NCBI GenBank assembly: GCA_943192975.1
Contig: CALPCJ010000001.1
Location: 186,001 to 250,000 of the forward strand
Length of the DNA: 64,000 nt
Direction: 5' to 3'
Source of the DNA: Senimuribacter intestinalis
GTDB lineage: Bacteria > Bacillota > Clostridia > Peptostreptococcales > Anaerovoracaceae
Shown: positions 25,443-33,406 of the stretch, piece by piece
Numbering within the stretch: position 1 is the stretch's first letter
Layout of the letters: the number at the start of each line of letters is the position of its first letter
Program-made: the position numbers and the translations under genes
Notes under the pieces: generated by a model
Databases searched by the model: none
Seen by the model: only the letters and a program-made list of their open reading frames with translations
What the model was told of the DNA's origin: nothing

Positions 25443-25532
25443 TTTGGTCGCTCCTTTACTTTTTTCTTATAATTTATACCTCTATTATAAACATCGCCGG
25501 TTAGTTTTTTGTTATATGGTCGTTATATAATA

Positions 25533-25570
25533 AAAAAATCCGGACTTTTTTTCAAAAAGTCCAGATTTTT
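25533..25570 (-). terminator. terminator of the SsuABC-type transporter operon
   Basis: AAAAATC(C)GGACTTTTT / AAAAAGTCC(A)GATTTTT with a 3-base loop and A/T tracts on both sides. It lies ~20 bases past the permease stop at 25592. It looks bidirectional, although the neighbouring gene points the same way. Confidence 0.85.
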
Positions 25571-25591
25571 TTTCTAACCATTTTTCAAATC

Positions 25592-26509
25592 TTATACGCT
25601 CTGCCACCTGATAACTTTTTTCTGAATCCATGTCACCAAGGCAGAGAGCAAAGTTACCACAAAAGCCACCACCATGATACCGGCAATAACCTTTGTGTAA
25701 TTTCCGTAAGTGTTATAATTTACAATGTAATAACCCATTCCTACAGTGGAGCCCATCATCTCAGCAAAGGTCAGCATCATCACTGCTGTCGTCATGGTGA
25801 CCCGAAGTCCTTTGACAATACCCGGAATAGAGTAAGGCAACAGGATTTCGAAAATCATGGAAAAGCTTTTAAGTTCCAATGACCTCGCCGAATCGATAAT
25901 ATTTTTGTCGATTGATTCCACAGAAATAATCGTCTTTAAAAAGGTTGGCCAAAAAATTCCAAGAATAATAACCACCACAGAGGCACTGCGAAAGCTGGGC
26001 ATAAGTGCAATGACATAAGGAGCAAAGACTACCGATGGAATCGGTGCCAGCACATTCGCAATTGGGTAAAACACTTCTTTCAGCCGCTTATGCCAGCCGC
26101 AAATCAGTCCCAAAAGCGTGCCACAGGCAAGTCCTACCAGCACACCGAGCAGAAGAATTTCCATAGAAGAAAGGATTCCTACTCCCATTTCCAAATAGTC
26201 CGTCCGAAAAGCATGGAACACGTTTTCTGGTGCCGGAATCAATACGGGATGACAAAGATTCAACTTAGTCACCATGATTTCCCAAATCAGAAACAGTGCC
26301 CATAAAATGGAAATAATGTCCGACGCCGAATCTCTCTTATTCGGAAAACGGACCAGCCTGTAAAGATAATATCCCTCCATCAATGCCGCCGCGCACAAAA
26401 AAGAAACATAGCTTTCCGTTGCCTTTTGGGCAGGAAGTAATATCGTTACGATGAGCGCAAAAAGCAGCAGATGGCTGATAACAATAGACATGCGTGTTTT
26501 CTTTATCAT
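25592..26509 (-). CDS. ABC transporter permease, SsuC/TauC/ThiX type
   Basis: A 305-residue permease with ~6-7 membrane helices. Start taken at ATG 26509, which overlaps the ATPase stop by 4 bases and has AGGTGG 5 bases upstream. BPD_transp_1 motifs: PAPENVFHAFRTDYLEMG, SSMEILLLGVLVGLACGTLLGLICGW, and the EAA-like loop ESIDKNIIDSARSLELKSFSMIFEILLPYSIPGIVKGLRV. The family imports sulfonates, taurine, nitrate-like anions or pyrimidine precursors. Confidence 0.9.
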   Translation of the reverse strand: MIKKTRMSIVISHLLLFALIVTILLPAQKATESYVSFLCAAALMEGYYLYRLVRFPNKRDSASDIISILWALFLIWEIMVTKLNLCHPVLIPAPENVFHAFRTDYLEMGVGILSSMEILLLGVLVGLACGTLLGLICGWHKRLKEVFYPIANVLAPIPSVVFAPYVIALMPSFRSASVVVIILGIFWPTFLKTIISVESIDKNIIDSARSLELKSFSMIFEILLPYSIPGIVKGLRVTMTTAVMMLTFAEMMGSTVGMGYYIVNYNTYGNYTKVIAGIMVVAFVVTLLSALVTWIQKKVIRWQSV

Positions 26510-27249
26510 TCGTACCACCTCGCAAGCTCCGCTTTCAGGCTCAAACAGTCCACCTGTCCCAGTTCGTCACAACAGCAGCTGTTGATCTGGCTGTCGATGT
26601 ATTTTTCCTGCGCCACTTTGCCATCTTTGATAAACACGATACGGCTAGCCATAATCATAGCTTCCTCTAAATCATGGGTCACAAAAATGACGGTCTTTTT
26701 TTCCTCACCGTTTTCCCATAGCTGGTGCAAAAGCTGCTGCAGCTCTTTTCTGATCTTGGTATCCAGCGCCCCAAAAGGCTCGTCTAAAAGCAGAAAAGGT
26801 GAATCCATTGCCAGAGCTCTTGCAATGGCTGTTCTCTGACGCATGCCGCCAGAAAGCTGGTAAGGGTATTTATCTACTGCATCTGCCAGCCCTGCCTTTT
26901 CCAGAAAATAGACTGCTCTCTGCTCCATCTCTTCCTTAGAAAAACGATCCGTTTTTTTCATGGCAAAGAGAACATTTTTCTTCACTGTCATCCACGGAAA
27001 CAAAGAATACTGCTGAAAGACAATAGTCCGGTCCGCTGACGGACCGGCTAGTTCTTTTTCATCTATATAAATTTTGCCTGTCTGCGGCCGGTCCAGCCCT
27101 GCTGCAAGACGCAGCAGGGTCGACTTTCCACATCCGGAGTGTCCGATTACGCAGAGGAACTCCCCGTCTTTTATATCTAGGCAAAGATCGCTGAGCACTT
27201 TACTGTCTCCCCCAGGATAAGTAAAATCCACGTGTTCAAATCTTATCAT
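26506..27249 (-). CDS. ABC transporter ATPase, SsuB/TauB type
   Basis: A 247-residue nucleotide-binding subunit: Walker A GHSGCGKST (37-45), Q-loop FQQYSLFPW, signature LSGGMRQR (~132), Walker B FLLLDEPFGALD (~152) and H-loop VTHDLEEA. It lies between the binding-protein gene (2-base gap) and the permease gene (4-base overlap). Confidence 0.93.
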   Translation of the reverse strand: MIRFEHVDFTYPGGDSKVLSDLCLDIKDGEFLCVIGHSGCGKSTLLRLAAGLDRPQTGKIYIDEKELAGPSADRTIVFQQYSLFPWMTVKKNVLFAMKKTDRFSKEEMEQRAVYFLEKAGLADAVDKYPYQLSGGMRQRTAIARALAMDSPFLLLDEPFGALDTKIRKELQQLLHQLWENGEEKKTVIFVTHDLEEAMIMASRIVFIKDGKVAQEKYIDSQINSCCCDELGQVDCLSLKAELARWYE

Positions 27250-27251
27250 AA

Positions 27252-28319
27252 TTAGTTATTCGCCTCAAATTCTTCTAGTAATGTTTCATAGATGTCTTTG
27301 TTTTCACCCTCGGCAATGAGGTATTTCAACGCGTCCTCATAGATGGACGTATCGATGTAATCGTTGATATCGTACTGAGTATTTGCATCGATATCACCGT
27401 TAGCTTTCATAACTTCATAGAAATCAGCTACTTTTTTCTTGTTCGGATCAAGAGATACCTTCATGGCATTCTTATATGCGTCAGTGCCGTACATAATCGC
27501 CTCTACATAGGCGGCATCCTGTCCGGAATATTTAACCAATGCTTCAATGCTGGCTTCTTTATCGTTTAAGAAAGTGGCGTATCCCCTCAGCGCAGCCATT
27601 TCAAACCTTACCAGCGCATCTCTCTTGGTTTCGATTGCTGTTCTTGATGTAGTCTGTCTGCAGCAAGGGAAATCACTTTCAAAGTCACCCACCTGGAAAC
27701 CAATATGTGCGCCGGTCTGTTCTGCAACATAACCGTAACCGCTGTTTACCATACCAATATCCACTTCACCTTTGTTCACCGCTTCAACGATAGACTGGGA
27801 AGAATCCAAATAGATAAACTCTGCATTAACCCCTGCTTCTCTGAGAAGACCTTTCATAATCATATGACCAGTTTCCATTCTGAAACAGCCGAATTTCTTT
27901 CCTTCAAACTGAGAAAGCTCTGTATACTTCTCGTCACCCTTTACGATACCTTCGCTGCCCTCAGAAATGGTTCCGCCAAAGATAACAACATCAGTACCCT
28001 GAGAAATAAATGAACAGCTAGGAATTGAACCAAACGGTAAAATATCCAGTTTATCCATGCTGACAGCAGTCAGACCGTCCGGCAGAGAATTAATCTTCTC
28101 AAACTGCACATCAATACCGGCTTCGTCAAAATATCCCAGCTCCTCTGCAATTATAATGCAAGCAGTTTTAATGTCCTTACCAATCATGCCGACCTTCAAG
28201 GTTACAACTTCTTCTGCTTCACCAATCTTCTCGCCTTCATCGCTTCCGCACGCTGTTAAAGCCAGTGCAGAGCAAATCATTGCCAGGCAAAGAATCACAG
28301 ATAATATTTTCTTTTTCAT
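27252..28319 (-). CDS. ABC substrate-binding lipoprotein, NMT1/SsuA-like family
   Basis: A 355-residue lipoprotein, lipobox LTAC with Cys24 when started at ATG 28319 (GAGAGG upstream). NMT1/ThiY-like fold features: TLKVGMIGKDIKTACIIIAEELGYFDEAGIDVQFEKINS near the start, then LDSSQSIVEAVNKGEVDIGMVNSGYG. Homologues bind sulfonates, taurine, nitrate or hydroxymethylpyrimidine. The sequence alone does not choose between them and no sulfonate or thiamine enzymes are adjacent. Confidence 0.88.
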   Translation of the reverse strand: MKKKILSVILCLAMICSALALTACGSDEGEKIGEAEEVVTLKVGMIGKDIKTACIIIAEELGYFDEAGIDVQFEKINSLPDGLTAVSMDKLDILPFGSIPSCSFISQGTDVVIFGGTISEGSEGIVKGDEKYTELSQFEGKKFGCFRMETGHMIMKGLLREAGVNAEFIYLDSSQSIVEAVNKGEVDIGMVNSGYGYVAEQTGAHIGFQVGDFESDFPCCRQTTSRTAIETKRDALVRFEMAALRGYATFLNDKEASIEALVKYSGQDAAYVEAIMYGTDAYKNAMKVSLDPNKKKVADFYEVMKANGDIDANTQYDINDYIDTSIYEDALKYLIAEGENKDIYETLLEEFEANN

Positions 28320-28442
28320 CACTTGTTCCTCTCTGTTTCTTTATTAGACTTCATCAACTACAAGTGATGGTACTATGACTTTTCAAAAAAATCAATAGGA
28401 CTAAGTCAACTACTCGAAATTCTCCAAAAGATAGAAAAAATT

Positions 28443-28664
28443 CTACCAAAACCGACTTGCCGCTTCAAAAAGAGCCTCTCTTTCCTCTTCGCTAGCTCCC
28501 ATTCTCCGGCAAATATCCGTCAGCTCCTCTTTTGAAAAGACAAAACCGTCTTCTGTGCAGAGCTTTGTAAACTGGTCTTTTCTGATACCGGTCTGTCCGA
28601 AAGACATCTCACCGGAGGTGATTTTTCTATCGTACAGCCGGAAAAATAATTGTTTGAATGTCAT
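28443..28664 (-). CDS. 73-residue protein of unknown function
   Basis: Start taken at ATG 28664 (MTFKQLFFRLYDRK) behind GGAGGGAG. Small, soluble, helix-rich, no membrane segment. It contains GEMSFGQTGIRKDQFTKLC and a C-terminal MGASEEEREALFEAASRFW. I have a vague memory of similar short clostridial proteins but cannot name the family. It stands alone. Confidence 0.7.
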   Translation of the reverse strand: MTFKQLFFRLYDRKITSGEMSFGQTGIRKDQFTKLCTEDGFVFSKEELTDICRRMGASEEEREALFEAASRFW

Positions 28665-28971
28665 GCTTTCTCCCTCCATTTCTATTCACTTCTTCTGCTA
28701 TTCTGCCTAACGCCTGAAATAAATTCTCGTGTTATGGAAAATCACCCTTTGTCTCACATAAAAAAATCCTAAAATACGCAAAACTTTCGCAGCGAATTAA
28801 AAGCAGCCCTTAGCTTCAATTTATCTAAAAAACATATAAATCATCATTTTTCCACAGTCAGAAAACAACTATCTGGTGATATGCCTCAGATCTTTTCTTT
28901 TTTCATCACCGTTTTCTTCCTTGTAAAGAAAGAAGACAGTTTGTCCGGCGCACCTGAATCGAATGAACCTC
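28665..28971. other. intergenic stretch without a recognised gene
   Basis: AT-rich. The only structure seen is a weak GGTGAT/ATCACC dyad near 28870-28908 and scattered T runs. No RNA gene or credible ORF. Confidence 0.5.
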
Positions 28972-29418
28972 TTATAAAATCGCCTCGTCAAGAATAATAG
29001 TAAAAGGACCGTCGTTGAGCAGGGATACTTTCATCTCTGCGCCGAATTCTCCGGTTTCCACCACCGGCACGACCTTTCTGCATTCTTCCACAATGTAGTC
29101 ATAAAGGGCTTCGGCTTCCGCTGGTGCGCCGGCGTCCACAAAGCTGGGGCGGTTGCCCTTTTTGCAGTTTGCGTAAAGGGTGAACTGGGATATGAGCAAA
29201 AGCTGGCCGTCTACATCGGCAAGAGACAAATTGGTCTTGCCGTTTTCGTCTTCGAAGATTCGAAGCCCCAGTAGTTTCTTGATGTACTTGTCCGCAATTT
29301 CTTTGGTATCTTCTTTCCCTACGCCGATTAGCACCAGAAACCCTTTGTCAATTTTTCCCTTTATCTGATTATCTATAGTCACCGCCGCTTCCGTGACACG
29401 CTGAATTACAAATTTCAT
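28972..29418 (-). CDS. dtd: D-aminoacyl-tRNA deacylase
   Basis: A 148-residue DTD that hydrolyses D-aminoacyl-tRNA and mischarged glycyl-tRNA(Ala). Both signature motifs are present: SQFTLYA (residues 77-83) and the NxGPxT-like LNDGPFTIIL near the C-terminus (the family uses NXGPXT; here NDGPFT). Starts MKFVIQRVTEAAVTID and is family length. Apparently monocistronic. Confidence 0.95.
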   Translation of the reverse strand: MKFVIQRVTEAAVTIDNQIKGKIDKGFLVLIGVGKEDTKEIADKYIKKLLGLRIFEDENGKTNLSLADVDGQLLLISQFTLYANCKKGNRPSFVDAGAPAEAEALYDYIVEECRKVVPVVETGEFGAEMKVSLLNDGPFTIILDEAIL

Positions 29419-29573
29419 GTTTTTTCCTCCGTGTAAAATAAAATAGTCAATCTCTCAGACCTCTAAAACAATATAACCTGTTTCATCAAAATCATCAATA
29501 CTGTTTTGTATTTTTTATTACATCATTCTCCCGCTTTGAAGTTGTACAGTGGTTTCAGTCTATCTAACGTATT

Positions 29574-29906
29574 TCACATGTCTGAGTTTTCTTCGTCAGG
29601 AAATAGGATTCGCATATAATTCCGCCGTGCATATAAAATACGGTCAATGTAAATGTCCTGCCCTGAAATGCGATAAAAGATTAAATACATGCCGATTACT
29701 AAAAAACGGTATTCACTTTCTGTATCAATGATAGATGACAAAGATGCGCCAATTTCTGCAAAGTCCTCTAACCTACTCACTTTATTAATAATTTTATCAA
29801 CCGTTTTTGCTGCCGCATCCACGCTGCATAAATCAAAACTGATATAATCCCAAATCTCATCAAGATCTTTCAATGCTTCTGGTGAATAGTGCAGTTTATT
29901 TCCCAT
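29574..29906 (-). CDS. RelE/ParE-family toxin
   Basis: A 110-residue toxin. Family features: LHYSPEALKDLDEIWDYISFDLCSVDAAAKTVDKI at the start (ParE-type helical hairpin), then YRFLVIGMYLIFYRISGQDIYIDRILYARRNYMRILF. ParE toxins poison gyrase, RelE toxins cleave mRNA; the long N-terminal hairpin favours ParE. Its start overlaps the antitoxin gene by 11 bases. Confidence 0.9.
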   Translation of the reverse strand: MGNKLHYSPEALKDLDEIWDYISFDLCSVDAAAKTVDKIINKVSRLEDFAEIGASLSSIIDTESEYRFLVIGMYLIFYRISGQDIYIDRILYARRNYMRILFPDEENSDM

Positions 29907-30156
29907 TTGCTCTCATCTTGAAATGTGCTTTCACATCATCGGCCGAAAGCCATCCCTTTTCCTCTCCCGAATTCTTACCCCGCGCAAGCTCGTTCATCAA
30001 AGCTATGGTTGCCTGCATTTTTTCAAAGTCCCGCATATCCACAATCGCATAGCGGCCTCTGCCATTTTTGGTAAGAAAAACAGGCGCGCCAACCGAAACG
30101 TCTCGCAGTACTTCACTGTAGTTTCGCAAGTCGGAAATCGGTTTAATATTTGGCAT
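29896..30156 (-). CDS. Phd/YefM-family antitoxin
   Basis: An 86-residue antitoxin: N-terminal DNA-binding fold IKPISDLRNYSEVLRDVSVGAPVFLTKNGRGRYAIVDMRDFEKM, then an acidic/helical toxin-binding tail (GWLSADDVKAHF). The preceding promoter contains a perfect dyad, as expected for autoregulation with the toxin as co-repressor. Confidence 0.92.
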   Translation of the reverse strand: MPNIKPISDLRNYSEVLRDVSVGAPVFLTKNGRGRYAIVDMRDFEKMQATIALMNELARGKNSGEEKGWLSADDVKAHFKMRANGK

Positions 30157-30182
30157 ATAAATCAGCTCCTTTCATCGCTTTC

Positions 30183-30219
30183 ATCATACACTATTTTGCT
30201 GTAAAATTCAACAGCAAAA
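30183..30219 (-). promoter_or_regulatory. toxin-antitoxin promoter and operator
   Basis: Minus strand TTGAAT (30211-30206), 17 bases, TATGAT (30188-30183). The dyad TTTTGCTGT / ACAGCAAAA (30194-30202, 30211-30219) covers the spacer and -35 box, and an extra half site TTGCTGTAA follows upstream. Likely bound by the Phd-type antitoxin. Confidence 0.75.
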
Positions 30220-30293
30220 ATTACAGCAACTAGAGTAAGAGCATAAAATGCCTAAAGAGCGTAAAATGTCAAGAACATTGGATTTTCATACTT

Positions 30294-30329
30294 AAACAGC
30301 GCACCCAATTATCGCCGGGTGCGCTGTTT
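30294..30329 (-). terminator. terminator of the cotJ operon
   Basis: AAACAGCGCACCC / GGGTGCGCTGTTT, a perfect 13-bp stem with a 10-base loop, 28 bases past the cotJC stop. The T tract is the stem base itself (TGTTT). Confidence 0.8.
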
Positions 30330-30356
30330 CAATACATATTTACTTTTACAGCTTTC

Positions 30357-30956
30357 CTATCTCAAATCAAACTCCGGATTAATTGCATAGAAATTTTTAG
30401 AATCCAGATTATCCTGAACAATTCTCAGCGCTTCACCGAACCGCTGATAATGTACAATTTCTCTCTGGCGCAGGAAACGAATTGGATCCAGTACGTCAGG
30501 ATCATCTACCATTCTCAGGATATTGTCATAAGTTGTTCTGGCTTTCTGTTCTGCCGCCATATCTTCATGTAAATCCGTAATGGCGTCACCCTTTGATGCA
30601 AAGCACAATGCATCAAAAGGGAATCCTGCCGCTGCCTGGGCATAAACGCCAGAAGTATGGTCTACGAAATATTCCTGAAATCCAGCTTCTTTTATCTGAT
30701 CCATGGTCATATTCTTGGTCAGCTGATGCACAATAGTGGCTACCATTTCATAATGCCCGATTTCTTCGCTGCCGATGTCGGTAAGCACCGCTGCAACTTT
30801 TCTGTACGGCATAGAGTAACGCTGGGACAAATATCTGAGCGACGCACCAATTTCACCATCGGGTCCGCCATATTGGCTGATAATAAACTTCGCCATGGCC
30901 GGATTTGGATTTTTGATTTTTACAGGGTATTCTAATTTCTTCTCATAAGTCCACAT
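30357..30956 (-). CDS. cotJC: spore coat protein CotJC, manganese catalase family
   Basis: A 199-residue CotJC with a ferritin-like Mn-catalase fold. Metal-ligand helices are visible: QYGGPDGEIGASLRYLSQRY, TDIGSEEIGHYEMVATIVHQL, HEDMAAEQKARTTYDNIL and REIVHYQRFGEALR. It is an inner-coat protein, with catalase activity in family members. Last of the cotJABC operon, 1 base after cotJB. It marks the host as a spore former. Confidence 0.95.
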   Translation of the reverse strand: MWTYEKKLEYPVKIKNPNPAMAKFIISQYGGPDGEIGASLRYLSQRYSMPYRKVAAVLTDIGSEEIGHYEMVATIVHQLTKNMTMDQIKEAGFQEYFVDHTSGVYAQAAAGFPFDALCFASKGDAITDLHEDMAAEQKARTTYDNILRMVDDPDVLDPIRFLRQREIVHYQRFGEALRIVQDNLDSKNFYAINPEFDLR

Positions 30957-30957
30957 A

Positions 30958-31206
30958 CTAATCCTCCATTTCCCACGGCCAAGGTGTTTCTACCCATGCC
31001 CAGCCGTTATCGGTGTTGGTATCCTGCGCAGTCAAAGGACCAAACTGCTGCTCATACTCTTCCACAGCCTGCAGATACCGCATTCTTGTACTCGCATAAA
31101 AATCGAGTGCTTCCCTGTTGGTCGGGTGGGTATCAAGGAACAGTCCTGTATCAATCAGTGCAAAGTCATACATCTGCACCTGTCTCATTGCTTCTTCTCT
31201 CGTCAT
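30958..31206 (-). CDS. cotJB: spore coat protein CotJB
   Basis: 82 residues, full length: REEAMRQVQMYDFALIDTGLFLDTHPTNREALDFYAS is the family core, followed by EEYEQQFGPLTAQD and a Trp-rich end (GWAWVETPWPWEMED). It overlaps cotJA by 4 bases and is needed with CotJA and CotJC for coat assembly in Bacillus. Confidence 0.94.
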   Translation of the reverse strand: MTREEAMRQVQMYDFALIDTGLFLDTHPTNREALDFYASTRMRYLQAVEEYEQQFGPLTAQDTNTDNGWAWVETPWPWEMED

Positions 31207-31598
31207 CTTCTCATACCTCCCTGTGCGCCCAGAAACGGTAAATTCAGGTCAGGGAAAATCGTTCCTGCCTTCAGACCCTCTTCGTATTCATACGGATTCT
31301 GCCATCTCTGCCAAGGCACATATGCCATAGCAAGCATCATTTTCTGCTGCGGCGGCTGCACACTGCAGTTCTGACAGCTGTCATCGTACAGACATGGCAT
31401 ACATGCAGATGTCTGCGGCGGTCTCGATGGCTGTGACGGCTCTGACGGCTGCGGTGGTTGTGGTGATGGCGCAACAGGTCCCTGCGGCGGCGTCGGCGGC
31501 GTTTCATCGCAAGCCGGTTTATCGCAGTCACAAGTGCCGCAAAGGTCCGATTCGCCTAAAATAATCGGCATACCAATATAAGGCTCCATTTTATTCAA
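31203..31598 (-). CDS. cotJA: spore coat-associated protein CotJA
   Basis: The conserved CotJA part is C-terminal: LAMAYVPWQRWQNPYEYEEGLKAGTIFPDLNLPFLG. Before it lies a Cys-rich and Pro-rich extension (CGTCDCDKPAC, then ~35 residues of Pro/Gln/Ser, then CMPCLYDDSCQNC) that may cross-link in the coat. Start: the frame opens at GTG 31616, but that lies on the ribosome site; TTG 31598 (LNKMEPYIGM) is 8 bases after AAAGGGG and is preferred. The next ATG at 31589 is also possible. Confidence 0.88.
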   Translation of the reverse strand: MNKMEPYIGMPIILGESDLCGTCDCDKPACDETPPTPPQGPVAPSPQPPQPSEPSQPSRPPQTSACMPCLYDDSCQNCSVQPPQQKMMLAMAYVPWQRWQNPYEYEEGLKAGTIFPDLNLPFLGAQGGMRR

Positions 31599-31658
31599 AA
31601 GAAAAACCCCTTTCACAGTAAGATACTTTATACTATGTCAGGGATTCTTCTTTTGTGA

Positions 31659-32180
31659 CTATTTTTTCGCTTCAGGTGCAGGAGCAATCTCCTTCAGAAT
31701 CTTTTTACATGCCAGCATTTTTGCATAGCTTTCTACCGCCATGGTCAGTGCCAGCTCAGCAAGACTTTCCTTGCTTTCTTCTTCGCAAAGCCTGCTTGCT
31801 GTCTCCGTAAAAGTTTCATCTAAAATCTCAAGATATTGGTCGTAAAATGTTCGGATATCGCTGTGCTCCATCTCCTTCTCCAAAAGGGCTCCCGTCTCAC
31901 TGACACTGAGCACCTGTTTTAAAAGACAGATTGCCGTCAGATAGGCAAGATGTTCTCTGCTGTACCGCTTTCCCTTTGCCCTTGGAAGCAGCCCATGTTT
32001 CACATAATTATTAATCATAGCTGCAGTCAAACTCTCATCGCCTAAAGGCTCAAGCCCGATATGTTGCCTGCTCATATAGCTGATGACCTGATCCATATAA
32101 AGATCAATATCCGGAATCTGGTCCCAGCCCTCAGGACGCATATTCTTTAGCTGCTCTTTAAATAGCTTTAATTCTTCCAT
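31659..32180 (-). CDS. DUF1836 domain protein, MerR-like putative regulator
   Basis: A 173-residue protein of the DUF1836 family: an N-terminal segment (WDQIPDIDLYMDQVISYMSRQ), then a winged-helix-like part MINNYVKHGLLPRAKGKRYSREHLAYLTAICLLKQVLS that closely resembles the MerR recognition region, then a helical effector half. Probably a DNA-binding regulator; its target is unknown. The gene stands between the cotJ and citrate operons on the same strand. Confidence 0.82.
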   Translation of the reverse strand: MEELKLFKEQLKNMRPEGWDQIPDIDLYMDQVISYMSRQHIGLEPLGDESLTAAMINNYVKHGLLPRAKGKRYSREHLAYLTAICLLKQVLSVSETGALLEKEMEHSDIRTFYDQYLEILDETFTETASRLCEEESKESLAELALTMAVESYAKMLACKKILKEIAPAPEAKK

Positions 32181-32265
32181 TCCGTTTCTCCATATCGTGT
32201 TTCGTCATTTTCATTATTTTATTTCACTATATTTTAAAACGTTTATAAGAATTTTGCAAGATATT

Positions 32266-33405
32266 TTACAGCTTGCTCATGACGTAATCGGCAAACTCTT
32301 TGCAGGTAGCCCCAGAAGCAAAACCAGTTACCACTACTTTCTTCTCTTTTTCGCTGCATTCTTCCAATACAGCTGCCAGCCTGTCTGCCTTAGCTGTCAA
32401 TCCGATGTGCCGAATCATCATTTCTGCAGCCTTGAAAATACTGGACGGGTTGGCATAATCGCCAAGACCCTCCTCTATCATTCTCGGTGCGCTGCCATGA
32501 ATGGCTTCAAACATGGCGTACTGGTCGCCCATATTTGCGCTTCCTGCAGTACCTACGCCACCCTGAATTTCTGCTGCTTCATCGGTGATGATGTCACCGT
32601 AAAGATTTGGCAGCACAAATACCTGAAACTGATTTCTGATATCCTTGTTCACTAAGTTAGCAGTCATAATATCGATGTACCAGTCGTCCGCTTTGATGCC
32701 TGGATATTCTGCCGCCACCTCATGACATATTCTAGTAAAATTGCCGTCCGTCTTTTTCATGATATTTGCCTTGGTCACAATTGCTACACGGCTTTTTCCA
32801 TTTGCCTTGGCATATTCAAAGGCAGCCTTTGCAATTCTGCGAGTTCCCGGCTCTGTAGTTACTTTAAAATCCATCGAAAGCTTGCCAGGCACTTCAACGC
32901 CCCGGCTTCCCAAAACGTACTCTCCCTCCGTATTTTCTCTGTAGAAAATCCAGTCAATCCCTTCGTCTGGTACCTGCACCGGACGAACGTTCGCATATAA
33001 ATCCAATTCTCTGCGAAGAGTAACGTTGGCACTTTCCAAAGTGCCGCCCTTTGGTGTAGTAGTCGGTCCTTTGAGCAGCACATCGCAAGATTTAATTTCT
33101 GCAAGGACATCTTCCGGCACAGCTTTTCCAAGAGCCATTCTGTTCTCAATAGTCAGACCGTCAATTTTTTTCAGTACAATTCGTCCTTCTGCAATTTCCT
33201 CAGCCAGTACCTTGTTCAGAAGTCTATCTGCCTGCTCCATGATAATAGGTCCTATTCCATCACCACCAACAATGCCAATGGTTATTTTCTCCATAGACGT
33301 AAAATCCTTAGGTACACTGCTGGTTTCCATTTTTTCTGTTCGCGCAAGCTGTTCCAAAAGCAGTGTACGAAACTGCTCGCAGGCTTTTTCAATATATGTA
33401 TCCAT
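32266..33405 (-). CDS. isocitrate dehydrogenase (isocitrate/isopropylmalate dehydrogenase family, probably NAD-dependent)
   Basis: A 379-residue beta-decarboxylating dehydrogenase: GIVGGDGIGPIIMEQADRLL near residue 43, the substrate loop with ESANVTLRRELDLYANVRPV, RENTEGEYVLG, KANIMKKTDGNF and NLYGDIITDEAAEIQGGVGTAGSANMGDQYAMFEAIHGSAPR. Position 1 base after aconitase, with a citrate synthase upstream, points to isocitrate rather than isopropylmalate, giving 2-oxoglutarate. The ~40-residue N-terminal extension before the first strand is unusual for the family. Cofactor choice is inferred. Confidence 0.88.
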   Translation of the reverse strand: MDTYIEKACEQFRTLLLEQLARTEKMETSSVPKDFTSMEKITIGIVGGDGIGPIIMEQADRLLNKVLAEEIAEGRIVLKKIDGLTIENRMALGKAVPEDVLAEIKSCDVLLKGPTTTPKGGTLESANVTLRRELDLYANVRPVQVPDEGIDWIFYRENTEGEYVLGSRGVEVPGKLSMDFKVTTEPGTRRIAKAAFEYAKANGKSRVAIVTKANIMKKTDGNFTRICHEVAAEYPGIKADDWYIDIMTANLVNKDIRNQFQVFVLPNLYGDIITDEAAEIQGGVGTAGSANMGDQYAMFEAIHGSAPRMIEEGLGDYANPSSIFKAAEMMIRHIGLTAKADRLAAVLEECSEKEKKVVVTGFASGATCKEFADYVMSKL

Positions 33406-33406
33406 C